Shown: piece by piece, positions 16,119-23,674 of the stretch
Numbering within the stretch: the stretch's first letter is position 1
How the letters are laid out: each line of letters starts with the position of its first letter
Assembly (NCBI GenBank): GCA_015485375.1
Contig: WFTU01000308.1
Span: 1 to 23,674 of the forward strand
Direction of reading: 5' to 3'
DNA length: 23,674 nt
DNA from: Paracoccaceae bacterium
GTDB lineage: Bacteria > Pseudomonadota > Alphaproteobacteria > Rhodobacterales > Rhodobacteraceae
Made by a program: the position numbers and the translations under genes
The notes under the pieces: generated by a model
Database searches by the model: none
Told to the model about the DNA's origin: nothing
The model's input: only the letters and a program-made list of their open reading frames with translations

Positions 16119-16679
16119 GTGTCTGACGCAAGGTCTTTAGTATCGGGAGCCGCCGGTCGCTATGCGACAGCGCTTTTCGAAATTGCCCAGGAGGCAAAGA
16201 GCCTGGAAGCTGTGGAGGCCGACCTGCGCGCGCTTTCCGCTGCTCTGGAAGGCAGCGCCGAGCTGCGCGATCTGATTTCACTACCGGTTTATTCCCGCGC
16301 CGTTCAGGGCGGGGCCATGGCCGCGCTTTCCAGAGAAATGGAACTGGGTCGCGAAGTGGCCAATACGGTTGCGCTGATGGCGACCAAGCGTCGTCTCGAT
16401 GTCTTGCCCGCAGTGATTGCCGCGGTACACGCCATGGCCGCCGAAGCGCGTGGCGAGGTTACCGCCGAGGTTACTGCTGCCAAGGAGCTGACCAAGACAC
16501 AGCAGGAAAAACTCGCCAAGGCGCTGAAAGACAGCGTTGGCAAGGACGTCACTATCAATATGTCCGTCGATGAAAGCATCATCGGCGGCCTTATCGTTAA
16601 AATGGGTTCGAAAATGATCGACACGTCGATCGCCTCGAAACTCTCCAATCTTCAAAACGCAATGAAAGAGGTCGGATAA
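16119..16679 (+). CDS. atpH: ATP synthase F1 delta subunit
   Basis: A 186-residue delta (OSCP-type) subunit that ties the F1 head to the peripheral stalk on the cytoplasmic face of the membrane. The start is GTG at 16119, with GGAAGGG (16107-16113) five bases before it. The N-terminal helical bundle begins GAAGRYATALFEIAQEAKSL. The C-terminal part has the family signature SVDESIIGGLIVKMGSKMID and ends NLQNAMKEVG. Length is normal. The stop TAA shares its last base with the ATG of atpA (TAATG), so the two are coupled. It is first in the F1 operon, and the Fo genes (a, b, c subunits) are not in the window, as is usual for alphaproteobacteria. Confidence 0.97.
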   Translation: MSDARSLVSGAAGRYATALFEIAQEAKSLEAVEADLRALSAALEGSAELRDLISLPVYSRAVQGGAMAALSREMELGREVANTVALMATKRRLDVLPAVIAAVHAMAAEARGEVTAEVTAAKELTKTQQEKLAKALKDSVGKDVTINMSVDESIIGGLIVKMGSKMIDTSIASKLSNLQNAMKEVG

Positions 16680-18217
16680 TGAGCATCCAAGCTGCAGAAA
16701 TCTCTGCAATCCTCAAGGAGCAGATCAAGAATTTCGGTCAGGATGCCGAAGTTGCCGAAGTCGGTCGTGTGCTTTCCGTCGGTGACGGTATCGCGCGTGT
16801 GCATGGTCTCGACAATGTTCAGGCCGGTGAAATGGTCGAATTCCCCGGTGGAATTCGCGGCATGGCGCTGAACCTCGAGATCGACAACGTCGGTGTTGTT
16901 ATCTTCGGTTCCGACCGTGACATCAAAGAAGGCGATACGGTTAAACGCACCAACGCCATCGTGGACGTTCCCACCGGTGACGAGCTGCTGGGACGTGTTG
17001 TTGACGGTCTGGGCAACCCGATCGACGGCAAAGGTCCGATCAAAACCAAAACCCGCTCGCCGGCCGACGTCAAGGCTCCGGGCATCATCCCGCGCCAGTC
17101 GGTGCACGAGCCGATGGCAACCGGTATCAAATCCGTTGACGCCCTGATCCCCGTTGGCCGTGGCCAGCGCGAGCTGATCATTGGTGACCGCCAGACCGGT
17201 AAAACCGCTGTGGCGCTCGATGCGATCCTGAACCAGAAAGCGTATAATGACGCGGCTGGCGATGACGAGAGCAAGAAACTCTACTGTGTATATGTGGCTA
17301 TCGGGCAGAAACGTTCGACCGTTGCGCAGCTGGTGAAAAAGCTGGAAGAAACCGGCGCGATCGACTATTCGATCGTTGTGGCTGCCACTGCTTCCGAGCC
17401 GGCCCCGCTGCAGTATCTGGCCCCCTATGCCGCGACCGCCATGGGCGAGCATTTCCGCGACAACGGCCGTCACGCCCTGATCATCTATGATGACCTTTCC
17501 AAACAGGCTGTGGCCTATCGCCAGATGTCCCTGCTTCTTCGTCGTCCGCCCGGACGCGAAGCCTATCCGGGTGACGTTTTCTACCTTCACTCCCGTCTGC
17601 TGGAGCGTTCGTCGAAACTGAACGCCGACAACGGGTCCGGTTCGCTGACCGCGCTGCCGATCATCGAAACCCAGGGCGGCGACGTTTCCGCGTTTATTCC
17701 GACCAACGTGATCTCGATCACCGACGGTCAGATCTTCCTGGAAACCGACCTGTTCAACCAGGGTATCCGCCCGGCTGTGAACACCGGTCTGTCGGTGTCT
17801 CGTGTGGGTTCCTCGGCGCAGACAAACGCGATGAAATCCGTCGCGGGTTCGATCAAGCTGGAGCTGGCGCAGTATCGCGAGATGGCGGCCTTCGCACAGT
17901 TCGGGTCCGACCTCGATGCTTCTACGCAGGCCCTGCTGAACCGCGGTGCGCGTCTGACCGAGCTGTTGAAACAGCCGCAGTACGCACCGCTGACCAATGC
18001 CGAACAGGTTATGGTCATCTATGCGGGTACCAAAGGCTTCCTCGATCCGATCGACGTCAAGGACGTCAGCCGTTTCGAAGCCGGCCTTCTGGCTCACCTG
18101 CGTGCGCAGAACGCCGACCTTCTGGACGAAATCACCAAAAACGATCCGAAGATCAAAGGTGAGATGGAAGACAAGGTGAAAGCCGCAATCGAAGCATTCG
18201 CGAAAGATTTCGCGTAA
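16679..18217 (+). CDS. atpA: ATP synthase F1 alpha subunit
   Basis: The 512-residue alpha subunit, which forms the alpha3-beta3 hexamer and carries the non-catalytic nucleotide sites. Walker A is GDRQTGKT (169-176). The alpha signature VSRVGSSAQTNAMK and the FAQFGSDLDASTQALLNRG block are present and intact. Its ATG overlaps the atpH stop by one base. The codon choice differs from most neighbours outside the operon, with many CGT, GGT, GTT and AAA codons, as expected for a highly expressed gene. A 30-base gap with GGAAGGGAG separates it from atpG. Confidence 0.99.
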   Translation: MSIQAAEISAILKEQIKNFGQDAEVAEVGRVLSVGDGIARVHGLDNVQAGEMVEFPGGIRGMALNLEIDNVGVVIFGSDRDIKEGDTVKRTNAIVDVPTGDELLGRVVDGLGNPIDGKGPIKTKTRSPADVKAPGIIPRQSVHEPMATGIKSVDALIPVGRGQRELIIGDRQTGKTAVALDAILNQKAYNDAAGDDESKKLYCVYVAIGQKRSTVAQLVKKLEETGAIDYSIVVAATASEPAPLQYLAPYAATAMGEHFRDNGRHALIIYDDLSKQAVAYRQMSLLLRRPPGREAYPGDVFYLHSRLLERSSKLNADNGSGSLTALPIIETQGGDVSAFIPTNVISITDGQIFLETDLFNQGIRPAVNTGLSVSRVGSSAQTNAMKSVAGSIKLELAQYREMAAFAQFGSDLDASTQALLNRGARLTELLKQPQYAPLTNAEQVMVIYAGTKGFLDPIDVKDVSRFEAGLLAHLRAQNADLLDEITKNDPKIKGEMEDKVKAAIEAFAKDFA

Positions 18218-18247
18218 ATTCTGGCCTAAGGGAAGGGAGTTGCGCCT

Positions 18248-19123
18248 ATGGCGAACCTCAAAGACCTAAAAACACGGATCGACAGCGTCAAAAGCACGCG
18301 CAAGATCACCAAGGCCATGCAGATGGTTGCGGCGGCCAAGCTCCGCCGTGCCCAGGAAACCGCCGAAGCCGCCCGCCCCTATGCGGACCGGATGGAAGCG
18401 GTTCTTGGAAATCTGGCCAAGGGCGCGAGCAGCAACTCTGCCGCGCCGATGCTGCTGACGGGAACCGGCAGGGAAGATGTGCATCTTCTGGTCGTGGCCA
18501 CGTCGGAGCGCGGGCTGTGTGGCGGCTTCAACTCCTCGATCGTCAAACTCGCCAAGGCGAAGATTGCCGAGCTGCAGGGTGAAGGCAAAACGGTGAAAAT
18601 CATCACTGTCGGCAAAAAAGGCCGCGAGCAGATGAAGCGTGAATATGGCGATCTGATGATCGAGCATGTTGATATGTCCGAGGTGAAAACCATCGGCTAT
18701 GCCAACGCGCACGGCATCGCGTCCGACCTGCTGACCCGTTTCGACGCCGAGGAATTCGATGTCTGCACGATCTTCTTCAACACGTTCAAAAACGTGGTGG
18801 AGCAGATACCGACAGAACTGCAGCTTATTCCGGCGGTTTTCGACAATGCGGATGACGAGGGCACCTCGACGCATTACGAATACGAGCCGGACGAGAATTC
18901 CATTCTTGCCGATCTGCTGCCGCGTTCCATCGCGACACAGATTTTCACGGCGCTGCTGGAAAATGGCGCATCGGAGCAGGGTGCGCGGATGTCCGCCATG
19001 GATAACGCAACCCGCAATGCTGGCGAAATGATCGACAAACTGACTATCCAGTTTAACCGGTCCCGTCAGGCTGCGATCACCAACGAACTTATTGAGATTA
19101 TTTCGGGCGCGGAAGCGCTCTGA
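18248..19123 (+). CDS. atpG: ATP synthase F1 gamma subunit
   Basis: The 291-residue central rotor shaft. The N-terminal helix has the near-invariant MANLKDLKTRIDSVKSTRK and ITKAMQMVAAAKLRRAQ. The middle has ATSERGLCGGFNSSIVKLAK. The C-terminal helix includes SAMDNATRNAGEMIDKLTIQ and FNRSRQAAITNELIEIISGA, all typical. Length is normal. The ribosome-binding site GGAAGGGAG lies about 10 bases upstream of the ATG. The next gene, atpD, begins 17 bases after its stop. Confidence 0.99.
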   Translation: MANLKDLKTRIDSVKSTRKITKAMQMVAAAKLRRAQETAEAARPYADRMEAVLGNLAKGASSNSAAPMLLTGTGREDVHLLVVATSERGLCGGFNSSIVKLAKAKIAELQGEGKTVKIITVGKKGREQMKREYGDLMIEHVDMSEVKTIGYANAHGIASDLLTRFDAEEFDVCTIFFNTFKNVVEQIPTELQLIPAVFDNADDEGTSTHYEYEPDENSILADLLPRSIATQIFTALLENGASEQGARMSAMDNATRNAGEMIDKLTIQFNRSRQAAITNELIEIISGAEAL

Positions 19124-19140
19124 GAACTGGAGAAACCAAA

Positions 19141-20565
19141 ATGGCAAAAGCTGTAGGTAAAATCACTCAGGTCATCGGGGCGGTCGTCGACGTTCAGTTC
19201 GAAGACAACCTTCCGGCGATTCTTAACGCTCTGGAAACAGACAACAACGGCAACCGCCTGATCCTCGAGGTTGCACAGCACCTCGGTGAAAACACGGTGC
19301 GTACCATTGCTATGGACGCAACCGAGGGTCTGGTGCGCGGTGGCAAGGTTACCGATACCGGCGACACCATCACCGTTCCGGTGGGCGACGCAACACTGGG
19401 CCGCATCATGAACGTGATCGGCGAGCCGGTTGACGAAAAAGGTCCGGTCGATACCAAGGAGCGCCGCTCGATCCACGGCGAGGCCCCGGATTTCAGCGAG
19501 CAGTCCACCGAATCCGCAATTCTGGAAACCGGCATCAAGGTTGTTGACCTGCTGGCGCCCTACTCCAAAGGCGGTAAAATCGGCCTGTTCGGCGGTGCCG
19601 GCGTTGGTAAAACCGTTCTGATCATGGAACTGATCAACAACATCGCGAAAGTGCACTCCGGTTATTCCGTGTTTGCCGGTGTTGGCGAGCGTACGCGCGA
19701 GGGTAACGACCTTTACCACGAGATGATCGAATCCGGGGTTATCGTTCCGGACAATCTGGTCGACTCGAAAGTGGCGCTGGTCTACGGCCAGATGAACGAG
19801 CCTCCGGGTGCGCGTATGCGTGTTGCCCTGTCCGGTCTGACACTGGCCGAGCAGTTCCGCGACCAGTCCGGTACCGACGTTCTGTTCTTCGTCGACAACA
19901 TCTTCCGCTTCACGCAGGCCGGTTCCGAGGTGTCCGCGCTTCTGGGTCGTATCCCGTCCGCTGTGGGCTATCAGCCGACGCTGGCCACCGACATGGGTGC
20001 GATGCAGGAACGCATTACATCGACCAAAGCGGGGTCCATTACCTCCGTGCAGGCGATCTACGTTCCGGCCGATGACCTTACCGACCCGGCACCGGCGACA
20101 TCGTTCGCCCACCTTGACGCAACGACCGTTCTGGACCGTGCGATTTCCGAGCTGGGTATCTATCCGGCCGTGGATCCGCTGGGCTCCACCTCGCGTATCC
20201 TCGATCCGCTGATCGTGGGCGAAGAGCACTACAATGTGGCCCGTGATGTGCAGGAAGTTCTGCAGCGCTACAAGTCGCTTCAGGATATCATCGCCATCCT
20301 CGGCATGGATGAGCTGTCGGAAGAGGACAAACTGGCCGTTTCCCGCGCCCGTAAAATCCAGCGCTTCCTGTCGCAGCCCTTCGATGTGGCCGAGGTGTTC
20401 ACCGGTTCCCCGGGGATTCAGGTGCCGCTGGAAGACACGATCGACTCGTTCAAACGTGTTGTGGCCGGCGAATTCGACCATCTGCCCGAGGCGGCCTTCT
20501 ATATGGTTGGCGGCATCAACGATGTGATCGCCAAAGCCGAGAAACTGGCTGCTGAAGCTGCCTAA
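19141..20565 (+). CDS. atpD: ATP synthase F1 beta subunit
   Basis: The 474-residue catalytic subunit. Walker A is GGAGVGKT (151-158). The catalytic glutamate lies in GERTREGND (182-190, Glu183). The segment FFVDNIFRFTQAGSEVSALL and the DELSEED lever (in MDELSEEDKL) are intact. The CTGGAG ribosome-binding site lies about 8 bases before the ATG. The codon bias is of the highly expressed type, as in atpA. The gene is followed by atpC after 17 bases. Nothing unusual is visible. Confidence 0.99.
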   Translation: MAKAVGKITQVIGAVVDVQFEDNLPAILNALETDNNGNRLILEVAQHLGENTVRTIAMDATEGLVRGGKVTDTGDTITVPVGDATLGRIMNVIGEPVDEKGPVDTKERRSIHGEAPDFSEQSTESAILETGIKVVDLLAPYSKGGKIGLFGGAGVGKTVLIMELINNIAKVHSGYSVFAGVGERTREGNDLYHEMIESGVIVPDNLVDSKVALVYGQMNEPPGARMRVALSGLTLAEQFRDQSGTDVLFFVDNIFRFTQAGSEVSALLGRIPSAVGYQPTLATDMGAMQERITSTKAGSITSVQAIYVPADDLTDPAPATSFAHLDATTVLDRAISELGIYPAVDPLGSTSRILDPLIVGEEHYNVARDVQEVLQRYKSLQDIIAILGMDELSEEDKLAVSRARKIQRFLSQPFDVAEVFTGSPGIQVPLEDTIDSFKRVVAGEFDHLPEAAFYMVGGINDVIAKAEKLAAEAA

Positions 20566-20582
20566 GCGAAAGGTCCGGTAAA

Positions 20583-20981
20583 ATGGCCGATACGATGCAA
20601 TTTGACCTGGTCACGCCCGAGCGCAAGCTGGCGTCGATGGCTGTGGACAGCGTGGAAATTCCGGGGTCGGAGGGCGAGTTTACCGCCCTTCCCAACCACT
20701 CGCCGTTCCTGACCACTCTGCGTCCGGGCCTTATGCGTGTGATCTCCGGTTCCGAGGTGACGGAATATATCGTGACCGGCGGTTTTGCCGAGGTCTCGCC
20801 CGAAGGGGCAACGGTTCTGGCCGAGGATGCCCTGCTGAAAAGCGAGGTCACCCGCGACAAGCTGGAAGCGCTGCTGGCGAAAGCCGAAGCCGAGCTGGAA
20901 AAATTGGCCGAACACGAGAACGCCGATGCGGCGCGCCGTGTGGCCGACCACAAGGAACTGCTTATCCGTCACGGCGCCTAG
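20583..20981 (+). CDS. atpC: ATP synthase F1 epsilon subunit
   Basis: The 132-residue epsilon subunit that links gamma to the c-ring and can inhibit ATP hydrolysis. The N-terminal beta-sandwich has FDLVTPERKLASMAVDSVEI and the signature PGSEGEFTALPNHSPFLTTL. GGFAEVSPEGATVLAEDA ends the sandwich. A C-terminal helical hairpin (about 90-132) completes it. AAAGG sits in the short gap after atpD. It is last in the operon, with a strong intrinsic terminator following within 25 bases. Confidence 0.97.
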   Translation: MADTMQFDLVTPERKLASMAVDSVEIPGSEGEFTALPNHSPFLTTLRPGLMRVISGSEVTEYIVTGGFAEVSPEGATVLAEDALLKSEVTRDKLEALLAKAEAELEKLAEHENADAARRVADHKELLIRHGA

Positions 20982-21004
20982 GCCTGCGACGAATACCCGA
21001 ATTG

Positions 21005-21034
21005 AAAGGCCTCGCCATCCGGCGGGGCCTTTTC
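21005..21034 (+). terminator. Intrinsic terminator of the atpHAGDC operon
   Basis: AAAGGCCTCGCC (21005-21016), loop ATCC, and GGCGGGGCCTTT (21021-21032) form a 12-bp stem with one G-U pair. T-rich sequence follows (TTTTCACTTTA). It begins 24 bases after the atpC stop. Confidence 0.9.
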
Positions 21035-21098
21035 ACTTTATCGGGGTGTTGCAATCCGCTAAATTCAGGCCAGAGTGTAGTCGAAGGTATTTGAATTT

Positions 21099-21446
21099 AT
21101 GAAAAAACTTAATGCACATAGAATAGGGGTCGATTCAGGGACCGCTCATCTGTTCTCGGATTTTGCCGAGGGCGGCGAGATGTGGGCGGGTAAGGGAGAG
21201 CGTCACCGCAAGGTAGACGTCGAATTTTCGGAACCGTTTCTAAGTCCACCCGCTGTGAATATCGGCTTTACCCTCTGGGATATTTCCAACAGTGCCAATA
21301 TCCGCGCCGATCTGGCGGCGGAGGGGGTTACGGAAACCGGATTTACCATCGTGTTCACCACATGGGGCGATACGCAGGTGGCGCGGATGCGCGCCAGCTG
21401 GATGGCGATCGGTGAAGTCGAGAACGACGAGATCTGGGACGTCTAG
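21099..21446 (+). CDS. Stand-alone H-type lectin domain protein
   Basis: A 115-residue protein consisting almost only of an H-type lectin (discoidin/Helix agglutinin) domain. The six-stranded fold is marked by RHRKVDVEFSEPFLSPPAVN (35-54), GFTLWDISNSANIRADL (56-72), TETGFTIVFTTWGDTQVARM (78-97) and the closing RASWMAIGEV (98-107). Family members bind N-acetylgalactosamine or other sugars. No signal peptide or membrane segment is seen, so it appears cytoplasmic or exported by an unknown route. The ATG at 21099 has a distant AAGG (21084-21087, 11 bases) as ribosome-binding site. It follows the atp terminator and so needs its own promoter, which I could not identify. Its TAG stop shares the palindrome CTAG with the stop of the facing prs gene. 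Confidence 0.8.
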   Translation: MKKLNAHRIGVDSGTAHLFSDFAEGGEMWAGKGERHRKVDVEFSEPFLSPPAVNIGFTLWDISNSANIRADLAAEGVTETGFTIVFTTWGDTQVARMRASWMAIGEVENDEIWDV

Positions 21447-22459
21447 CCCGCGGGGTAGAAGGCCTCGTAAATCGGGACCAAGGTTGAATCCTCGAACAGG
21501 GACGATACCGACATGCCGTTGGCGATGTTCAGCATGGCTTGTGCAAAGATCGGCGCGGTCGGCACGAAGCGGATTTTCTTGGAGGCTTCGACCTCGGGCG
21601 TGGCCTCGATCGAGTCGGTGACGACCAGCGATTTCAGCACGGATTTGTCGATGCGCCCGACGGCCGGACCGGAGAGGACGCCGTGGGTGATATAGGCGTG
21701 GACTTCCTTCGCGCCCTTTTGCAGCAACTCGTCGGCGGCTTTGCACAGGGTGCCGGCAGTGTCGACGATATCGTCGACGATGATGCAAATCTGGCCCTCG
21801 ACGTTCCCGATCACGTTCATTTCCGCAACTTCGCCGGGCGCGCCGCGGCGCTTATCTACGATGGCAAGATCGGCGTCGATGCGCTTGGCCAGTTCGCGGG
21901 CGCGGGCAACGCCGCCAACGTCGGGGGAGACGATGGTGACGGCCTTGTGGTCCTTGAAGTGGTGCTTCACATCGAGCGCGAACACCGGCGCGGCGTAAAG
22001 GTTATCCACCGGAATATCGAAAAAACCCTGAATCTGCGTGGCGTGCAAATCCAGGGTGAGAACGCGTTCGATGCCGGCTTCGGTCAGAAGATTGGCGACG
22101 AGTTTGGCCGTGATCGGCGTGCGGGCCTTGGTCCGGCGGTCCTGTCGCGCATAGCCGAAATAGGGAATCACCGCCGTGATGCGTTTGGCCGAGGAGCGGC
22201 GCAGGGCATCGGTGATGATCAGCAGCTCCATCAGGTTGTCGTTGGCGGGATTGGAGGTCGGCTGGATAATGAACATATCCTCGCCGCGGATGTTTTCGAA
22301 AACCTCGACAAAGATCTCGCCGTCGTTGAAGCGTTCCACCCGTGCATCGACCAGATCGACGGGGCGGCCACGATGGATGGTCATGCGTTTGGCGATGGAT
22401 CTGGCCAGCGTCTGGTTGGCATTTCCGGAGATAAGTTTCGGGGGTTGCTGGCTCTGCAT
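21443..22459 (-). CDS. prs: Ribose-phosphate pyrophosphokinase (PRPP synthetase)
   Basis: A 338-residue enzyme making PRPP from ribose 5-phosphate and ATP, the precursor for nucleotides, histidine and tryptophan. Visible motifs are FNDGEIFVEVFENIRGEDMF (44-63), YFGYARQDRRTKARTPITAK (100-119), LTLDLHATQIQGFFDIPVDN (134-153) and the PRPP loop IIVDDIVDTAGTL (226-238). The frame stays open far upstream, but the ATG at 22459 (MQSQQPPKLISGNAN) starts the recognisable protein and has AAAGG nine bases before it. The length slightly exceeds the ~315 of E. coli Prs, as often in alphaproteobacteria. It converges on the lectin gene and is divergent from the hydrolase gene. Confidence 0.97.
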   Translation of the reverse strand: MQSQQPPKLISGNANQTLARSIAKRMTIHRGRPVDLVDARVERFNDGEIFVEVFENIRGEDMFIIQPTSNPANDNLMELLIITDALRRSSAKRITAVIPYFGYARQDRRTKARTPITAKLVANLLTEAGIERVLTLDLHATQIQGFFDIPVDNLYAAPVFALDVKHHFKDHKAVTIVSPDVGGVARARELAKRIDADLAIVDKRRGAPGEVAEMNVIGNVEGQICIIVDDIVDTAGTLCKAADELLQKGAKEVHAYITHGVLSGPAVGRIDKSVLKSLVVTDSIEATPEVEASKKIRFVPTAPIFAQAMLNIANGMSVSSLFEDSTLVPIYEAFYPAG

Positions 22460-22582
22460 GCTCGGGGACCTTTTAGGCGAAGGGAATCGGTCAGGGCTTG
22501 AATGTGGTGTAACAAAGCTGTCCGCTCTTGCAAAGCCTGTAGGTTGGGGCATTGTGTCCAAAACATCTGGCCGGAGGCGTGA
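22460..22582. other. Divergent promoter region of prs and the hydrolase gene
   Basis: 123 bases that must carry both promoters. I found no convincing -35/-10 pair on either strand. Only the two ribosome-binding sites are clear: GGAGG at 22573-22577 for the hydrolase, and AAAGG on the minus strand for prs. Confidence 0.4.
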
Positions 22583-23398
22583 ATGTCGATTGAGGAAATA
22601 GCGGGACGAAGAACGGGGTTGCGCCATGGGGGCAGCGGTGCGCCGGCATTGCTGATCCATTGCTCGCTGGCCCATTCCGGCGCGTGGTCGGGGGTGATGA
22701 AGGGGCTGGAAAGCTGTCTGGAGATGGTGGCCGTGGATATCCCGGGCCACGGGGCGACGGAGTTCGATGCCAGCCGCGATATTCAGGATCAGGCGGTGGA
22801 GACGGCGGTGGTGCTGCTGGAGCGTTTCGGCAAGCCCGCGCATCTGGTCGGGCACAGTTTCGGCGCGACCGTGGCGCTGCGCATGGCGATCGAGCGGCCC
22901 GATCTGGTGGCCAGCCTGTCGCTGTTCGAGCCGGTGTATTTTTCGCTGCTGGCCGAGGGGGATCCAGCGGCTTACGCCGGGGAAATGGCGGCGATGCAGG
23001 ATTTTGCCGATTGCGCGATCTCGGAGGACTGGGAAGGCGCGGCGAATGCGTTTCTGAAACGCTGGGGCGAAGGGGTGACGCTGGAGTGGATGCCGGAGAA
23101 ACAGCGCGACTATGTGCTGGAACGGATTCCGTTGATCGTGGCGAACAACCACTCGATCATCGACGTGCGCGAGGGCGGTGTGACGCTGGCGGATGTGGCG
23201 CGGATTTCGGCGCCCTGTCTGCTGATGGAAGGGGAGCGCTCGCCTGCCACCATCCACCGCGTCAATGATGTGATCGAGGCCGCGCTGCCGGATGTGCGCC
23301 GCCGCGTGATCAAGGGGACGGGCCACATGGGGCCGATTACCCATGCAGCGGAGATTGCGGGCGAGATCGCGGAATTTCTAGGGTGCGATCAGGCCTAG
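22583..23398 (+). CDS. Alpha/beta-fold hydrolase
   Basis: A 271-residue alpha/beta hydrolase. The oxyanion-hole region is LLIHCSLAHSGAW (23-35). VDIPGHGATEF (51-61) is the usual strand-4 turn. The nucleophile elbow is LVGHSFGATVAL (88-99) with Ser92. A variable lid of about 70 residues follows. The likely catalytic histidine is in IKGTGHMGPITH near the C-terminus, and the acid is probably in the LLMEGERSPAT segment. No signal peptide is present, so it is cytosolic. The substrate is unknown. GGAGG lies five bases before the ATG, a strong ribosome-binding site. It is divergent from prs by 123 bases, and its last 21 bases overlap the facing threonine aldolase gene. Confidence 0.9.
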   Translation: MSIEEIAGRRTGLRHGGSGAPALLIHCSLAHSGAWSGVMKGLESCLEMVAVDIPGHGATEFDASRDIQDQAVETAVVLLERFGKPAHLVGHSFGATVALRMAIERPDLVASLSLFEPVYFSLLAEGDPAAYAGEMAAMQDFADCAISEDWEGAANAFLKRWGEGVTLEWMPEKQRDYVLERIPLIVANNHSIIDVREGGVTLADVARISAPCLLMEGERSPATIHRVNDVIEAALPDVRRRVIKGTGHMGPITHAAEIAGEIAEFLGCDQA

Positions 23399-23674
23399 GA
23401 AAGTGTCGATATCGGCGTCCGTGGTTGCCCAGTTGCACACGAGTCGGGCCGACAGGAGTTCCCCGTCGGGGCCCTCCAATGACTGGTCGAAGGGCCAGAA
23501 GTAGTATTGCGCGCCGGCTTCCTGCGCTTTTTTGTGGCCGGAACGGGGCCAACTGGCAAAGACGATATTGGCGTCGGTCGGGTGGTTCAACTCGGCGTTC
23601 GGCAGCGCCATGATGCCGGCCGAGAGTTTGGCCGCCTGTGCATTGGCTTTGCCCGCGAGGTCGCGCCAGAGGTC
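23378..23674 (-). CDS. Low-specificity L-threonine aldolase, C-terminal fragment
   Basis: The last 98 residues of a PLP-dependent beta-eliminating lyase/threonine aldolase, which splits L-threonine or L-allo-threonine to glycine and acetaldehyde. The gene continues beyond the window edge. The retained part begins DLWRDLAGKANAQAAKLSAG and continues through a segment with ANIVFASW and SARLVCNWATTDADIDTFLG, matching the small C-terminal domain of this family. The catalytic lysine lies outside the window. The frame is open to the last base, so the ATG at 23611 is an internal methionine. Its stop codon lies inside the 3' end of the hydrolase gene, an overlap of 21 bases. Confidence 0.85.
   Translation of the reverse strand, partial: DLWRDLAGKANAQAAKLSAGIMALPNAELNHPTDANIVFASWPRSGHKKAQEAGAQYYFWPFDQSLEGPDGELLSARLVCNWATTDADIDTFLGLIAP

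Noticed and set aside
16652..18097. Long open frame on the minus strand opposite atpA, and similar ones opposite atpD and the channel gene
   Set aside because: They are antisense shadows produced by GC-rich codon bias. The proteins have no family resemblance, no ribosome-binding sites, and lie fully opposite well-conserved genes.
22460..23344. N-terminal extension of Prs by ~295 residues in the same open frame
   Set aside because: The extension is an arginine/histidine-rich antisense reading of the hydrolase gene. The ATG at 22459 starts the recognisable Prs protein with a ribosome-binding site.

Overview
The window is a GC-rich, gene-dense stretch of an alphaproteobacterial chromosome. It is most likely from Rhodobacterales (Roseobacter/Paracoccaceae-type). 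The evidence is an F1-only ATP synthase operon (atpHAGDC, with no Fo genes nearby), a hisC-tyrC pair, a DUF2125 protein, a stand-alone H-type lectin, and the overall family resemblance of the proteins. The species cannot be named from the sequence. I saw no tRNA, rRNA, CRISPR array, insertion sequence, integrase or phage gene. This is ordinary core chromosome rather than an accessory island.

Layout. 1-379: C-terminus of the replication-restart helicase PriA. 470-3131: a tightly overlapping operon of hisC, tyrC and an extensin-like lipoprotein, covering the aminotransferase and dehydrogenase steps of tyrosine/histidine synthesis plus a cell-wall-type protein. 3132-3469: a gene-free region with palindromes. 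3470-4990: an exported rhodanese-like protein without the catalytic cysteine, then an exported LysM protein. 5006-6016 (minus): a DUF2125 membrane-anchored protein. 6077-6619: a ChaC-type gamma-glutamylcyclotransferase. 6632-8014 (minus): an SPFH (QmcA-like) and NfeD pair. 8238-11048: a proton-channel-type pair, made of a MotA/TolQ-like protein and a MotB/OmpA-like protein with a very long proline-free coiled coil. 11035-14075 (minus): clpA followed by a phosphoribosyltransferase. 14238-15005 (minus): gloB. 15059-15835: a methyltransferase. 16119-20981: atpHAGDC, closed by a strong intrinsic terminator. 21099-21446: an H-type lectin. 21443-22459 (minus): prs. 22583-23398: an alpha/beta hydrolase. 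23378-23674 (minus): the C-terminus of a threonine aldolase.

Most genes are housekeeping. The least explained parts are four. The first is the MotA/TolQ-OmpA pair, which has no identifiable accessory genes. The second is a 13-bp dyad that abuts the start of the phosphoribosyltransferase, where no Shine-Dalgarno sequence is visible. The third is a heat-shock-like promoter and a competing-hairpin leader in front of clpA. The fourth is the cysteine-less rhodanese/LysM pair behind a palindrome-rich promoter region. The convergent gene ends are extremely compact: three pairs overlap, and one shares a single CTAG as both stop codons.
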